Source: VAZQ01 sp045811525 | GTDB taxonomy: Bacteria > Pseudomonadota > Alphaproteobacteria > Rhizobiales > Xanthobacteraceae | Reading direction: 5' to 3' | Length of the DNA stretch: 64,000 bases | NCBI GenBank assembly: GCA_045811525.1 | Contig: JBJMTV010000036.1 | Coordinates: 1-64,000 of the forward strand | In this document: positions 25,504-34,800 of the stretch, piece by piece | Numbering within the stretch: the stretch's first letter is position 1 | How the letters are laid out: each line of letters opens with the position of its first letter | Translations under genes and position numbers: made by a program | The notes under the pieces: generated by a model | Told to the model about the DNA's origin: nothing | What the model saw: only the letters and a program-made list of their open reading frames with translations | Databases searched by the model: none

Positions 25504-25871
25504 CCGTGTAGCCCGGGTGGAGCGCAGCGTAACCCGGGGGGATGACGCGCAAATCGGCTGACAGTTTTGGATCAGACCCTGAGGGCGGGAACGCTTCTTA
25601 CGGCTTAATAGCTGTACATACCCCTGCTCTGGCTTACGGGCGAGTATCCGATGATGATGGTGACCGCGCCAGCCTGCGTCGGCTAAGCTGGTCGTCGCTC
25701 GTGGGGTCGTCTCTTAACCCGAAGGCCCATGCAGCCGTTCGCCCGGAATCTCCTAGTACCGTGGTTGCGCGCGGCGACCAGGTGATCGACTGATGGGGTG
25801 GAGCAGTCTTTGATGTCGGCGATTTGCCGCGGCAGCTTGGCCAAGCTCTCGCGATACTCACCAGACAGCCG
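25504..25871. other. Intergenic with REP-like piece
   Basis: 25507-25540 is a short REP-like element. The rest shows only shadow frames; one minus-strand frame (25683-25901) has a helical look but no family I recognise. Confidence 0.4.
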
Positions 25872-26870
25872 ATGCGATCGGAGCCTGTAAAGCGCCGCCA
25901 TTTCATGGCTCTGCTCGGCGGCGCGACGGCGTCCTGGCCGCGTGCGGTACGCGCGCAGCAGTCCGTCGGCAAGCTGCCTACCATCGGTGTCCTGAACGCG
26001 GCTGCACCGTCAGTTGCGAGCCATTGGTTTGCCGCTTTCGTGCAGACGCTTCGCGAACTTGGCTGGATGGACAATCAGAATATCCTCTTCGAAGTCCGCT
26101 GGGCGAATGGGCGTACTGATCGGCTAGGGGAGATCGCAGCTGAGCTCGTCCAACTCAAGGTCGATCTTATCTTCACTTGGGCGACCCAGCCTGCCCTGGT
26201 GGCGAAGCAGGCGACATCATCGATCCCGATCGTTTTCGCCTTGGCAACAGATCCGATCGGCAGCGGGTTGGTGGCGAGTCTGGCTCGCCCCCGCGGCAAT
26301 GCTACGGGCTTATCGGTGCAGAATGTCGATCTGGTAGGCAAACGTATCGAGCTTCTGCGCGAGCTGGTACCTGATCTCTCCCGCCTTGCGGTCATCGCCA
26401 ATGTTGCCCAGTCCGACCCTGCAAGGGAGATGCGCGAGGTAGAGACGGTCGGTCACGGGCTCGGCTTTGATGTGGCTGTGCTCGAACTCCGGCGGGGGGA
26501 GGACATCGAGCCCGCGTTCGCAACACTGAGCCATCGGGCGCAAGCGCTGTTCGTCGTCGGCGACCCATTGACCTACACCCATCGGGCGGAAATCAACGGA
26601 TTGGCGGTCGGCGCGCGTTTGCCAGCCATTTATCCCAACAGCGATTTCGTTGCCGCCGGAGGCATGATCTCCTACGGAACGAATTTCCCGGACCTGTTCC
26701 GTCGCGCCGCGCACTATGTCGACAAAATACTCCGCGGAGCGAAGCCCGGCGACATCCCGATCGAACAACCAGTCAAATTCGATCTCGCCATAAATCTCAA
26801 GACAGCTAAAGCGCTCGGTCTGGAAGTCCCTCCCACCGTGCTGGCCCGCGCCGATGAGGTGATCGAGTGA
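25872..26870 (+). CDS. ABC transporter substrate-binding protein (TrpX-like family)
   Basis: 332 residues from ATG 25872 (MRSEPVKRRHFMALLGGATA), giving the usual leader with a RAQQ cleavage region; the upstream ATG at 25824 adds 16 residues. Landmarks: IPIVFALATDPIGSGLV, LARPRGNATGLS, IYPNSDFVAAGGMISYG, ILRGAKPGDIPIEQP, ending ADEVIE. First of three tandem SBPs; unlike the others it is not coupled, with about 170 bases to the next start. Confidence 0.91.
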   Translation: MRSEPVKRRHFMALLGGATASWPRAVRAQQSVGKLPTIGVLNAAAPSVASHWFAAFVQTLRELGWMDNQNILFEVRWANGRTDRLGEIAAELVQLKVDLIFTWATQPALVAKQATSSIPIVFALATDPIGSGLVASLARPRGNATGLSVQNVDLVGKRIELLRELVPDLSRLAVIANVAQSDPAREMREVETVGHGLGFDVAVLELRRGEDIEPAFATLSHRAQALFVVGDPLTYTHRAEINGLAVGARLPAIYPNSDFVAAGGMISYGTNFPDLFRRAAHYVDKILRGAKPGDIPIEQPVKFDLAINLKTAKALGLEVPPTVLARADEVIE

Positions 26871-27044
26871 GCGTCGGGGACGTCGGGTTCGTGGGGCTGC
26901 GGCGCGCCGCCCCAACGCCCTTGGCTGCCGTTAGCGGAAGGGGGGCGTGCGCCGGCTCGCCATCCTCACGACCATTCCAACCCGTGACTAACCTTGCTGG
27001 GCCGGTTAATTTTTATCCCGCATCAAACCTGTCGCTGTCGGTCC

Positions 27045-28037
27045 ATGACTCGTCAAATTCCGTTTAGCCGGCGCGCGTTCATCGGCGGACTGAGCGGCGC
27101 AGCGGTCGCCGCTTCGCTCGGCTCGACCGCTCGACCCGAGGGCCTTGCCTACATTGGGCTGTTGAGCGGCGTCGCAGAGACCGATGAGCAGCTCAGCGCA
27201 GTCCGGCGAGGACTGGGCGAGCGCGGCTATATCGAAGGACGCAATCTTGCTCTCAAGCATCGATGGGCCGACGGCAAATTCGAGCGGTTGTCGGCAATTG
27301 CCACACAGCTGGTTGCTGACGGGGTAGGCCTGATATTGGCGAGTGCGCCGCCGGCCGCCTTAGCGGCCAAAGCCGCAACCGCAACGATCCCGATCGTCTT
27401 CATGATCGGCTCCGATCCGGTACAGCTTGGATTAGTTGCATCCTTCAACAGACCGGGTGGCAACGTCACGGGAGTGCATTTTCCTGTCACCACCTTAGCC
27501 GCGAAGCGGTTGAATCTGCTGCGCCAGCTTGTTCCAACTGTCACCTCCGTCGGCTTTCTCGCAAATCCAGCCAACCCAGCGGCTATCTCGCAAACCAAGG
27601 ATGCTACGTCCGCCGCGGCGGCGCTCGGAGTTGATCTCGTTGTGATCAATGCAAGCAGCGAACGCGAAATCGATGCGAGTTTCGGCACCTTCACTGAACG
27701 AAAGATAGAAGCGTTGTTCGTCAGCGCCGACTCGTTTTTCTTGAGCCGGCGCGAACAAGTCGTCGCCCTGGCGGCGCGCGCCAGGCTGCCGGCAATTTAT
27801 CATTTGCGCGAGATGGTCGTGGCTGGAGGGCTGATGAGTTATGGCCCTGATCTCCTCGAAGCGTTCCGGCTTGCCGGACAGTACGCGGGACGCATTCTGC
27901 AAGGCGAACGTCCGGGCGATTTGCCCGTTCAGCAGAGCACGAAATTCGAGCTGATCATCAACCTCAAAACCGCCAGGACTTTTAACCTCGAAATCCCGGC
28001 AACCTTGGCGGCAATAGCAGACGAGGTCATCGAATGA
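27045..28037 (+). CDS. ABC transporter substrate-binding protein (TrpX-like family)
   Basis: 330 residues from ATG 27045; an in-frame TTG at 26994 would add 17 residues. The leader MTRQIPFSRRAFIGGLSGAA has SRRAF, the best Tat-type motif among these SBPs. Landmarks: IPIVFMIGSDPVQLGLV, FNRPGGNVTGVH, IEALFVSADSFF, ILQGERPGDLPVQQ, ending ADEVIE. Its stop overlaps the ATG of the next gene by 4 bases and is followed by a probable group II intron 5' scar. Confidence 0.91.
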   Translation: MTRQIPFSRRAFIGGLSGAAVAASLGSTARPEGLAYIGLLSGVAETDEQLSAVRRGLGERGYIEGRNLALKHRWADGKFERLSAIATQLVADGVGLILASAPPAALAAKAATATIPIVFMIGSDPVQLGLVASFNRPGGNVTGVHFPVTTLAAKRLNLLRQLVPTVTSVGFLANPANPAAISQTKDATSAAAALGVDLVVINASSEREIDASFGTFTERKIEALFVSADSFFLSRREQVVALAARARLPAIYHLREMVVAGGLMSYGPDLLEAFRLAGQYAGRILQGERPGDLPVQQSTKFELIINLKTARTFNLEIPATLAAIADEVIE

Positions 28038-29110
28038 GTGTGCCAGCGATCCAGTCGGCGCAAGTCCCGGTGATACTTGCGCGTGGCGCAGGGGAACGCA
28101 CATTGCTGTCGCTCGTGCCCCGTCGCAAGTTGATCGCGCTGTTCGCCGCCGCTGCGGGGTGGCCCTTTGCTTCCCACGCTCAGCAGGCTGCCGGCGGTAT
28201 GCGACGCATCGGGGTGCTGCTTGATACCGCCGAAAGCAATTCGGATGGGCAGACACGCATCGCTGCCTTCCGGCGAGTGTTGCAGGAGCATGGCTGGACC
28301 GAGGGCCGCAATTTGCAGCTCGATGTTCGCTGGGGTGGTGGCGATGTCGAGCGTACCCATGGCTATGCCGCTGAGCTGGTGGGCCTCAAGCCCGACGTGA
28401 TCTTCGCCTATGCCGTTGCACAACTGGCTCCGCTCGCGCGCGAGACGCGCACGATCCCAATCGTGTTCTGCGGCGCTTCGGCGCCGGTCGCGGACGGCTT
28501 CGTGGCGAGCTTTGCGCGACCCGGCGGCAATATCACAGGGTTCACCCAGTACGAGCCATCGATGGCGGGCAAGTGGCTGGGCATCCTGAAGGAGATCGCG
28601 CCTGCGCTCGCGCACGTCGCCCTTATCGTCAATCCCGAGACTGCTCCCCTGCGCGGCACCTTTTACTTACGCGAATTCGAGGAAGGGGCCGCCACCTTCC
28701 GCCTGGAGCCGATCACCAGTTTCGTGCACAGCTCCGCTGATATCGAAGCGGCCGTGTCGGCCCTTGCCGAGAAGTCCAATTGCGGGATGATCGTGGCACC
28801 CGAGACCTTCACGACCGCCAATCGCGAGCGGTTCATCGCGCTGGCGGAGCGTTATCGCGTTCCCGCGATCTACGGTATCCGGCAGTTCCCTGCGACCGGC
28901 GGATTGATGTCCTATGGGCCTGATACCGTCGACACGGTCAGGCGCGCGGCGGGCTATGTCGACCGCATTCTGCGCGGAGAACACCCGGCCGAGCTGCCGG
29001 TTCAGGCTCCGGTCAAGTTCGAGCTCGTGATCAATGCCAAAGCGGCGAAAGCGCTGGGGCTCGAGCTGCCGCCGACATTGCTCATCCGCGCTGACGAGGT
29101 GATCGAGTAA
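28034..29110 (+). CDS. ABC transporter substrate-binding protein with N-terminal extension
   Basis: 358 residues from the ATG overlapping the previous stop. The first 27 residues (MSVPAIQSAQVPVILARGAG..) are not part of any leader and are encoded by the probable intron scar. A GTG at 28115 gives a normal start, MPRRKLIALFAAAAGWPFAS then HAQQ, and 331 residues; I think GTG 28115 was the ancestral start. Landmarks: IPIVFCGASAPVADGFV, FARPGGNITGF, IYGIRQFPATGGLMSYG, ILRGEHPAELPVQAP, ending ADEVIE. If translation really begins at 28034 the signal sequence would be internal. Confidence 0.85.
   Translation: MSVPAIQSAQVPVILARGAGERTLLSLVPRRKLIALFAAAAGWPFASHAQQAAGGMRRIGVLLDTAESNSDGQTRIAAFRRVLQEHGWTEGRNLQLDVRWGGGDVERTHGYAAELVGLKPDVIFAYAVAQLAPLARETRTIPIVFCGASAPVADGFVASFARPGGNITGFTQYEPSMAGKWLGILKEIAPALAHVALIVNPETAPLRGTFYLREFEEGAATFRLEPITSFVHSSADIEAAVSALAEKSNCGMIVAPETFTTANRERFIALAERYRVPAIYGIRQFPATGGLMSYGPDTVDTVRRAAGYVDRILRGEHPAELPVQAPVKFELVINAKAAKALGLELPPTLLIRADEVIE
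28038..28080 (+). mobile_element. Probable group II intron 5'-end scar (copy C)
   Basis: Directly after the SBP stop the sequence reads GTGTGCCAG, CGATCCAGTCGGCGCAAGTC, CCGG. It matches the first 45 bases of the intron at 8737 (GTGCGCCAG...GCGATCCAGCCGG..CAAGTCCGG) with one 12-base deletion and a few substitutions. The position relative to the SBP stop is identical. It now encodes part of the N-terminal extension of the next SBP. Confidence 0.5.
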
Positions 29111-29132
29111 AGCCACAGTACTGAGCCTTCAA

Positions 29133-29153
29133 CTGCGCAGCAGTGCAGCGCAG
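29133..29153. terminator. Hairpin between convergent genes
   Basis: CTGCGC at 29133-29138 pairs with GCGCAG at 29148-29153 between the end of the SBP gene and the end of cysI. There is no T-run, so terminator function is uncertain. Confidence 0.25.
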
Positions 29154-29173
29154 GTGCCGGCACCGTGTCGATC

Positions 29174-30889
29174 TCACGCAGAGCGCTTCGCTCCGGCATT
29201 GGCGTGGAAGTCCGCGCCATTCGCTGTCTCCGCCACGAACCCCGCACGGATGGCAAAATCACCGAAGCGCTCGTGCGCCTGGCGTTCCTTTGCATAGGCA
29301 GCGAAGACAGGCTCGAGGGTGGCAATGATCTCCTCGTGCTGCAGGTCTTGCGCGTAGAGTTTCGACATGCGCGAGCCATCGAACGCGGCGCCGAGGTAAA
29401 GATTATAGCGGCCCGGACCTTTGCCGACCAAGCCGATCTCGGCCAAATAGGGCCGGGCGCAGCCGTTCGGGCACCCGGTCATGCGGATGACGATGTCCTC
29501 CTCAGCAAGGCCGTGCTGCGCGAGCTTCTGGTCGAGCGCCGTGATCAGATCGGGCAGATAGCGTTCGCTTTCGGCAAGGGCGAGCCCGCAGGTCGGCAGC
29601 GCGACACACGCCATGGCGTTGCGGCGCAAACCCGAAGCCGGCTGCATCAGGCGATACTGCTGGACGATTGCCCCGATTTCCGCGCGCTCACCTGCTGCGA
29701 CATTGGCAATGATGACGTTCTGGTTCGCGGTCAGGCGCATGTCGCCTTGGTGCACTTCGGCGATCTTGCTCAGGCCGGTCAGCATCGCAGCACCGTCCGG
29801 CGCATCCTTGATGCGGCCGTTCTCGACATAGAGCGTGAGATGGGCATTCCCATTCGCACTCTCTGTCCAGCCGTAACGATCTCCCGTCGAGGTGAATGTG
29901 AAGGGCTTCGCTGCCCCGAGCTTTACCCCGGCGCGCTTCTCCACCTCCGCTTGGAAGGCTCCGAGTCCACGGTCCTCGATCGTGTACTTCAGACGCGCAT
30001 GCTTGCGGTTGGAGCGATCGCCCCAATCGCGCTGCACCGTCACGACAGCCTCGGCGAGGCGAACAACGTCGCCGGTATCGCAGAAGCCCATCACATCGGC
30101 GATGCGCGGATAGGTGTCCGGCTCGCCATGTGTCATGCCCATGCCGCCGCCAACGGTGACGTTCCAGCCCGTGACCTTGTTTGCCTCATCGAGAATGGCG
30201 ATGAAGCCAAGGTCGTGCGCGAAGACGTCCACGTCGTTCGACGGCGGCACCGCCAGTACTATTTTGAATTTTCGCGGCAGGTAGGTCCTGCCATAGATCG
30301 GCTCGACAACCTCTTCCGGCTCGGCGCCGGCGATTTTCTCGCCGTCGAGCCAGATCTCGCGGTAGGCGCCAGTCCGTGGCTCGAGATGATCCGAGATCGC
30401 CCGCGCAAGCTCCAGGCAAGAGGCGTGTGCGTGCGATTGGAATGGATTGGGATTGCACATCACGTTGCGGTTCACGTCGCCGCAGGCTGCGATGGTGTTC
30501 ATCAACTCGCCGTCGATGGCCTTGAGCGTCGCCTTCAGGTTTGACTTGATGACCCCGTGCAGCTGGATGGTTTGGCGCGTGGTCGCGCGCATCGTGCCGT
30601 TGCCGTAGATGCGGGCGACGTTCGCGAGCGCAAGCCACTGCTTGGGGGTGAGGACGCCGCCCGAGAGGCGCACGCGCAGCATGAAGGCGAACGCCTTCTC
30701 GAGCTTCTTGCGCGCCCGCTCGCTCCGCAGATCGCGGTCGTCCTGCAGGTACATGCCGTGGAATTTGACGAGCTGCTGATCGTCCTCGACGATTGCGCCG
30801 GTGATCTCGTCCGTGAGCCCCTCGGCGAGGGTACCGCGCAGGTAATCGCTCGCCTCCTTGATGTGCTCGTTGCGTGAGCGGCCGGACAC
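29174..30889 (-). CDS. cysI: Sulfite reductase hemoprotein (NADPH-type beta subunit)
   Basis: 571 residues from GTG 30887-30889, one base after the cysJ stop; this start gives the normal CysI beginning (SGRSRNEHIKEASDYLRGTL). Landmarks: RTTRQTIQ-type segment MRATTRQTIQLHGV, the CGDVNRNVMCNPNP loop, VGGGMGMTHG, and the siroheme/4Fe-4S cysteines CVALPTC and CPNGC (Cx5C then Cx3C) near the C-terminus. It reduces sulfite to sulfide with electrons from CysJ in the cytosol. Third gene of a yeiH-cysJ-cysI operon. Confidence 0.95.
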   Translation of the reverse strand: MSGRSRNEHIKEASDYLRGTLAEGLTDEITGAIVEDDQQLVKFHGMYLQDDRDLRSERARKKLEKAFAFMLRVRLSGGVLTPKQWLALANVARIYGNGTMRATTRQTIQLHGVIKSNLKATLKAIDGELMNTIAACGDVNRNVMCNPNPFQSHAHASCLELARAISDHLEPRTGAYREIWLDGEKIAGAEPEEVVEPIYGRTYLPRKFKIVLAVPPSNDVDVFAHDLGFIAILDEANKVTGWNVTVGGGMGMTHGEPDTYPRIADVMGFCDTGDVVRLAEAVVTVQRDWGDRSNRKHARLKYTIEDRGLGAFQAEVEKRAGVKLGAAKPFTFTSTGDRYGWTESANGNAHLTLYVENGRIKDAPDGAAMLTGLSKIAEVHQGDMRLTANQNVIIANVAAGERAEIGAIVQQYRLMQPASGLRRNAMACVALPTCGLALAESERYLPDLITALDQKLAQHGLAEEDIVIRMTGCPNGCARPYLAEIGLVGKGPGRYNLYLGAAFDGSRMSKLYAQDLQHEEIIATLEPVFAAYAKERQAHERFGDFAIRAGFVAETANGADFHANAGAKRSA

Positions 30890-30890
30890 G

Positions 30891-32636
30891 TCAGTAGACG
30901 TCCTGCTGATACCGCTTTTCACGCTCGAGCACGGCGACCGCACTTTCCGCAGCGTCAGCTGACAGCTGCTTCACGTCCGCATAGGCGCGCACCAGCGTGG
31001 CGCGCACGTCCTTCGCCATCTGCTTGGCGTCGCCGCAGACATAGAGCGTCGCGCCCCCGTCGAGCCATGCAATGAGCTCCGTGCGTTTCTGCCAGATGCG
31101 ATCCTGCACGTAGACCTTTTCGGGCGTGTCGCGGGAGAATGCAACGTCCATTCGCGTCAGGCCCCCGTCCTTGAGCGCGTCCTGCCATTCCGTCTGGTAG
31201 AGGAAGTCGTGCGTGAAGGTGCGGTCGCCGAAGAACAGCCAGCTCCGGCCTTTCGCTCGCAGCGCGCGGCGCTCCTGCACGAAGGCACGGAAGGGGGCGA
31301 CACCCGTGCCCGGACCGACCATGATGACGTCGCGCTCCGCCGCGGGCAGCGCGAAGTGCTTGTTCGGCTTGAGCTTCACGCGCACGCGCCCGCCCTTCTT
31401 CAGGCTCGCGGAGTAGCTCGAGGCGACGCCCCTGCGCTGGCGATTGTGCGTGACATATTGCACCGTCGAGATGAGCAGATGCGCTTCGTTCCCCACCTCC
31501 AGGCGCGAGGACGCGATCGAGTAGGCGCGCGGTGCGAGCGGCCGCGTCAGCGATCGCAGCTACTCCGAGTCGAGCTGCAGGGGAAATTCCTCGAGGAGAT
31601 CGATGAGTTGGCGGCCGACGATCCAGCTCTTCGCGGTGCCCGCGTCGAGCATGCTCTTCACATCAGTCTGGCCAAAGCCTGCGTAGGTCTCGAGCGTCTT
31701 GAGCGAGAGCGTCGTGACATCGCGGTTGCGAATGAAATCTGTTCGCAGCGCCGCATCCGCTGCAAGCCGTGCGACCATGAGCAGGGCATCGACGCTGGCC
31801 GGATCGTTCTCGGCATAGAGATCGAGCGAGTCGCCAGGCTTGTAGGCTGGCGCCGCACCGTCGAAGGTCAGCTCGATGTGGTAGGTCTCCTTGTCGGAGC
31901 GCGAGGAGTTGAGATTGATCACCTCGGTGACTTCGGCTTCGAGCACGTCGAGGCTCGGCGTCGGCCGCATGCCGAAATCGACGGCGATGACCTTGTCATC
32001 GGCTTTGCCTTGCGGCGCCAGGCTCTTGAGCGTGCCGGCGATCCAGGCCGCAGCAGGCGCGCGGAAATCCAAGTCGCAGTCAGCGCGATCAGCGACGCGC
32101 TTGCCGCCGAGCGCCTCGAATCGAGCATCGAGCGCCTTACCGATGACACAGAACTCGGCGTAAGCGGTGTCGCCCAGCGCGAGCACCGCAAACTCGACGC
32201 CGTCGAGGCGCGGCGCCGCCTCGCTCATCAGCTCCTTGTAGGCGCGTGTTGCACGAGCCGGCGGCTCGCCTTCGCCCCAGGTCGCCGCGATCACAATCAG
32301 CCGCTTGATACCCTTCAGAGAGGCGAGATCAAGCTCGGCCATGTCGATGAGAGTGGGCTTGAAGCCGAGCTTGCGCGCACTCGCAGCGGCATCACCAGCG
32401 AGCTTCTCGGAGTTGCCGGATTCGCTGGCGTAGAGAATGGTGAGCGGCTCGGCCGCGTGCGGCGCAGCGGCAGGCGCGATTGCGCTGACGCCCTGGCCGG
32501 AGGAAGCGTCGAGCCCGGCGAGAAATCCCGCGAGCCAGGCACGCTGCACGGGCGTTGCGGTGCCGACCACGCGATTGAGACTTTCAATCTCCTCGTCGGC
32601 AAAAGGGGCAGTCTTCGGGATGGGGGACGCGCTCAT
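30891..32636 (-). pseudogene. cysJ: Sulfite reductase flavoprotein (alpha subunit), interrupted by in-frame TAG
   Basis: 581 sense codons in one frame, split by a TAG at 31560-31562. N-terminal part (358 residues from ATG 32636): flavodoxin domain LTILYASESGNSEKLAGDAA, ATWGEGEPPARA, LALGDTAYAEFCVIGK, then the FAD-domain connection YKPGDSLDLYA. After the TAG: RPLAPRAYSIASSRLEVG (FAD site RAYSIASS), VGPGTGVAPFRAFVQERRAL (NADPH site) and terminal EKRYQQDVY. The residue before LRSLTRPLAPR is normally Gln, so CAG to TAG explains the stop. No other lesion is seen. A GTG or ATG restart downstream could give only the reductase half. Confidence 0.9.
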
Positions 32637-32651
32637 GACTGACGTCCACCC

Positions 32652-34219
32652 TCACTCGATTGTGGGCTGTGCAAACATGACGCCGCCGAACAAGAGCCAG
32701 GCGAGCAGCAAGGTCCAGAACACGTTGATGGTCTGCGCACCGACGAAGGCGAGCGCCGGCCGGCCTTGGTCCGTCGTCAACAGATCGACAAAGCGAGTCT
32801 CGAGGCCGACGCAGACGAATGCGAGCGCGAACCACCAGGTGCGGATGTCACCGAGCCCGCTTCGCGTTCCAGCAACAATGTCCGGCGGCAGCAGGAACGA
32901 GAAGATCGCCGAAGCGATCACGAACCCGATCACGAATTTCGGGAAGCGCTCCCAGATCACGGCGGCGCTCGGTCGCTCGCCGGTCTGCGCGCCCTGACGC
33001 AGCGCCCACCAGATCGCGAGCGCGAAGGCGGCGACGCCGATCAGCGCGTTCTGCGAGAATTTTACGATGACGCCGGTCTTCATGGCGGCGTCGGAGATCA
33101 GCGCACCTGCTGCCACGACCGAGGCCGAGGTGTCGAGCGTGCCGCCGAGCCAAGCGCCCGCCACAAGCTCGTTCATGCCGGTGTGCTTGGCGATCCACGG
33201 CATGACGATCATCATCGGTATCGCGACGATGAGCACCAGCGAGGTCACGTAGGAGAGCTTTTTCTTGTCGCCCTTGATGGCGCCGCAGGCGGCGATTGCC
33301 GCCGACACGCCGCAGATTGACACCGCAGTGGAGAGCATTGCGGCGAATTCGTCGTCGACTTTCAGCCTGCGAGCGAGCCAGAAGCACGAATACCAGACGA
33401 CGAACACGACCAGCACGGCCTGTGCGATGCCGAGCGCGCCCGCCTGCAGCACCTCGGAGAAGATGAGCGATGCCCCGAGGAGGACGAGCCCGGTCTTGAT
33501 GAAGAACTCCGTCTGCACCGCCGGTCTCAGCCACTCCGGTGTGCCGATGGTGTTGGAGATCAACAGGCCGAGGCCGAGCGCGAGCACCACGTACTCGATG
33601 CCCCAATCAATGAAGATGGCGTTCCCGGCAAGAAGCGCGCCAGCAGCGCCAGGGCAAAGATGATCGGGAGCCCGAGCACAAAAGGCGCCACGCGCCAGCC
33701 AATGAGCGCCATACCCAGTGCACCGACGATCAGGAAACCCGCACCGATCGAGGCTACCTTGAGCAGGTTCGCCTGCGTGAACACCTTGTCGACCGAGGCC
33801 GCCGCATGCGCGCGGATCTCCGCGCCGAGCGCGCCAGCAAGGCTGCCTGATCCGACCGCGGCCAGCCTGGCGGCTGCGGTCTCGATCTGCTTTCGGTTCG
33901 CCGTGGCCAGCGCAGAGCGCAGATCACGGGCGGCAGCGACGACCTGGGCCTGACCCTTGGCTTGCGCCTCGCGCACGATCGGCTCGAGCGCCGCGTCCCA
34001 AGCGGGCGTGAGCCGCTGCACCTGTGCGTCCGTGGTCCAGCGGAGGGCAGGCGCCGTGGTGCGCAGGTCCGTGAGCTTCAACTGGAAGCTGAGCAGCACC
34101 CCCGTGATCACGAGAAAGCCGAGCACCACGGCCACCCAGTCCTCGGTGCGCCACAGGCGCGATTGCGACGGCGAAGCGGCTGTGGCGGGAAGCGGCTGGG
34201 ATAGAGCGTGGTCGGTCAC
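32652..34219 (-). pseudogene. yeiH: YeiH-family putative sulfate/sulfite exporter, one frameshift
   Basis: N-terminal part (ATG 34217-34219): RLWRTEDWVAVVLGFLVITG, a periplasmic helical insertion rich in Ala/Arg, then membrane segments. Near 33630 the frame breaks: ALALLARFLP.. versus AGNAIFIDWGIEYVVLALGL; adding one G to TTGCC restores ARFLAGNAIFIDWG. The C-terminal part (from 33590) has LVLLGASLIFSEVL, STAVSICGVSAAIAACGAIK, GGTLDTSASVVAAGAL and ends PTIE, typical of the family. About 10 membrane segments; restored length about 522 residues. Its end is 15 bases from the cysJ start. YeiH members sit with sulfonate or sulfite metabolism genes. Confidence 0.85.
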
Positions 34220-34452
34220 GGAGCCCTCTTACGCACGGAGCCTGACGGCCCGGAATGAGAGCTATTAGGAAATTATTTCATTCGAGCGCAATAACCCGTG
34301 CTTAAAAAAAATATTCTTCTAACACTTCCCTCACATGCAGAAAGAACTCGTTGCAAAAGCCAAGGCAGGACAGCACCCGTTCCGTACCCGCCTGTGAACG
34401 GTGACACGCATCCTCGGGGGAAACGTTGCAGCGGAAGCTGTGCCTTCCGCGT

Positions 34453-34800
34453 GCGCGGCTCGGTGCGCACGGTGCTTCGCACCTATGCACACCCTGACGG
34501 CGCCACGACGACCTTTCATGCTCTGCGGGTAGGGTGCGCAAAGTCGCGCGCTTGCGCGGCGTGCGCACTATTGACCCGAGGTGCGCACCTCGGCGTGCGT
34601 GCGCGGCTCAGTGCGCACGGTGCTTCGCACCTTTGCACACCCTACGGCGCCATGACTACCTTGATGTTCTGCGGTAGGGTGCGCAAAGTCGCGCGCTTGC
34701 GCGGCGTGCGCACCATTGACCCGAGGTGCGCACCATCGGCGTGTTTGCGTGGCTCGGTGCGCACGGTGCTTCGCACCTATGCACACCCTACGGCGCCAGC
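34453..34800. repeat. Tandem array of a 146-148-base palindromic repeat (about 2.4 units)
   Basis: Units begin at 34453, 34601 and 34747 with GCGCGGCTCRGTGCGCAC-type sequence, include GGTGCTTCGCACCTATGCAC and GGTAGGGTGCGCAAAG, and differ at few positions. The third unit ends inside the 3' end of the esterase gene, whose stop codon (34788-34790) lies in repeat sequence. The 230 bases before the array (34220-34452) hold an AT-rich stretch (34260-34330) upstream of yeiH that may contain its promoter. Confidence 0.75.

Noticed and set aside
29165..32642. Long plus-strand frames of 459 and 477 codons over the sulfite reductase genes
   Set aside because: They are antisense to cysI and cysJ, which have full family motifs on the minus strand; the plus-strand translations are Arg/Ala-rich with no motifs.
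34453..34800. Possible CRISPR array
   Set aside because: Units are 146-148 bases, palindromic throughout, with no repeat-spacer alternation and no cas genes.
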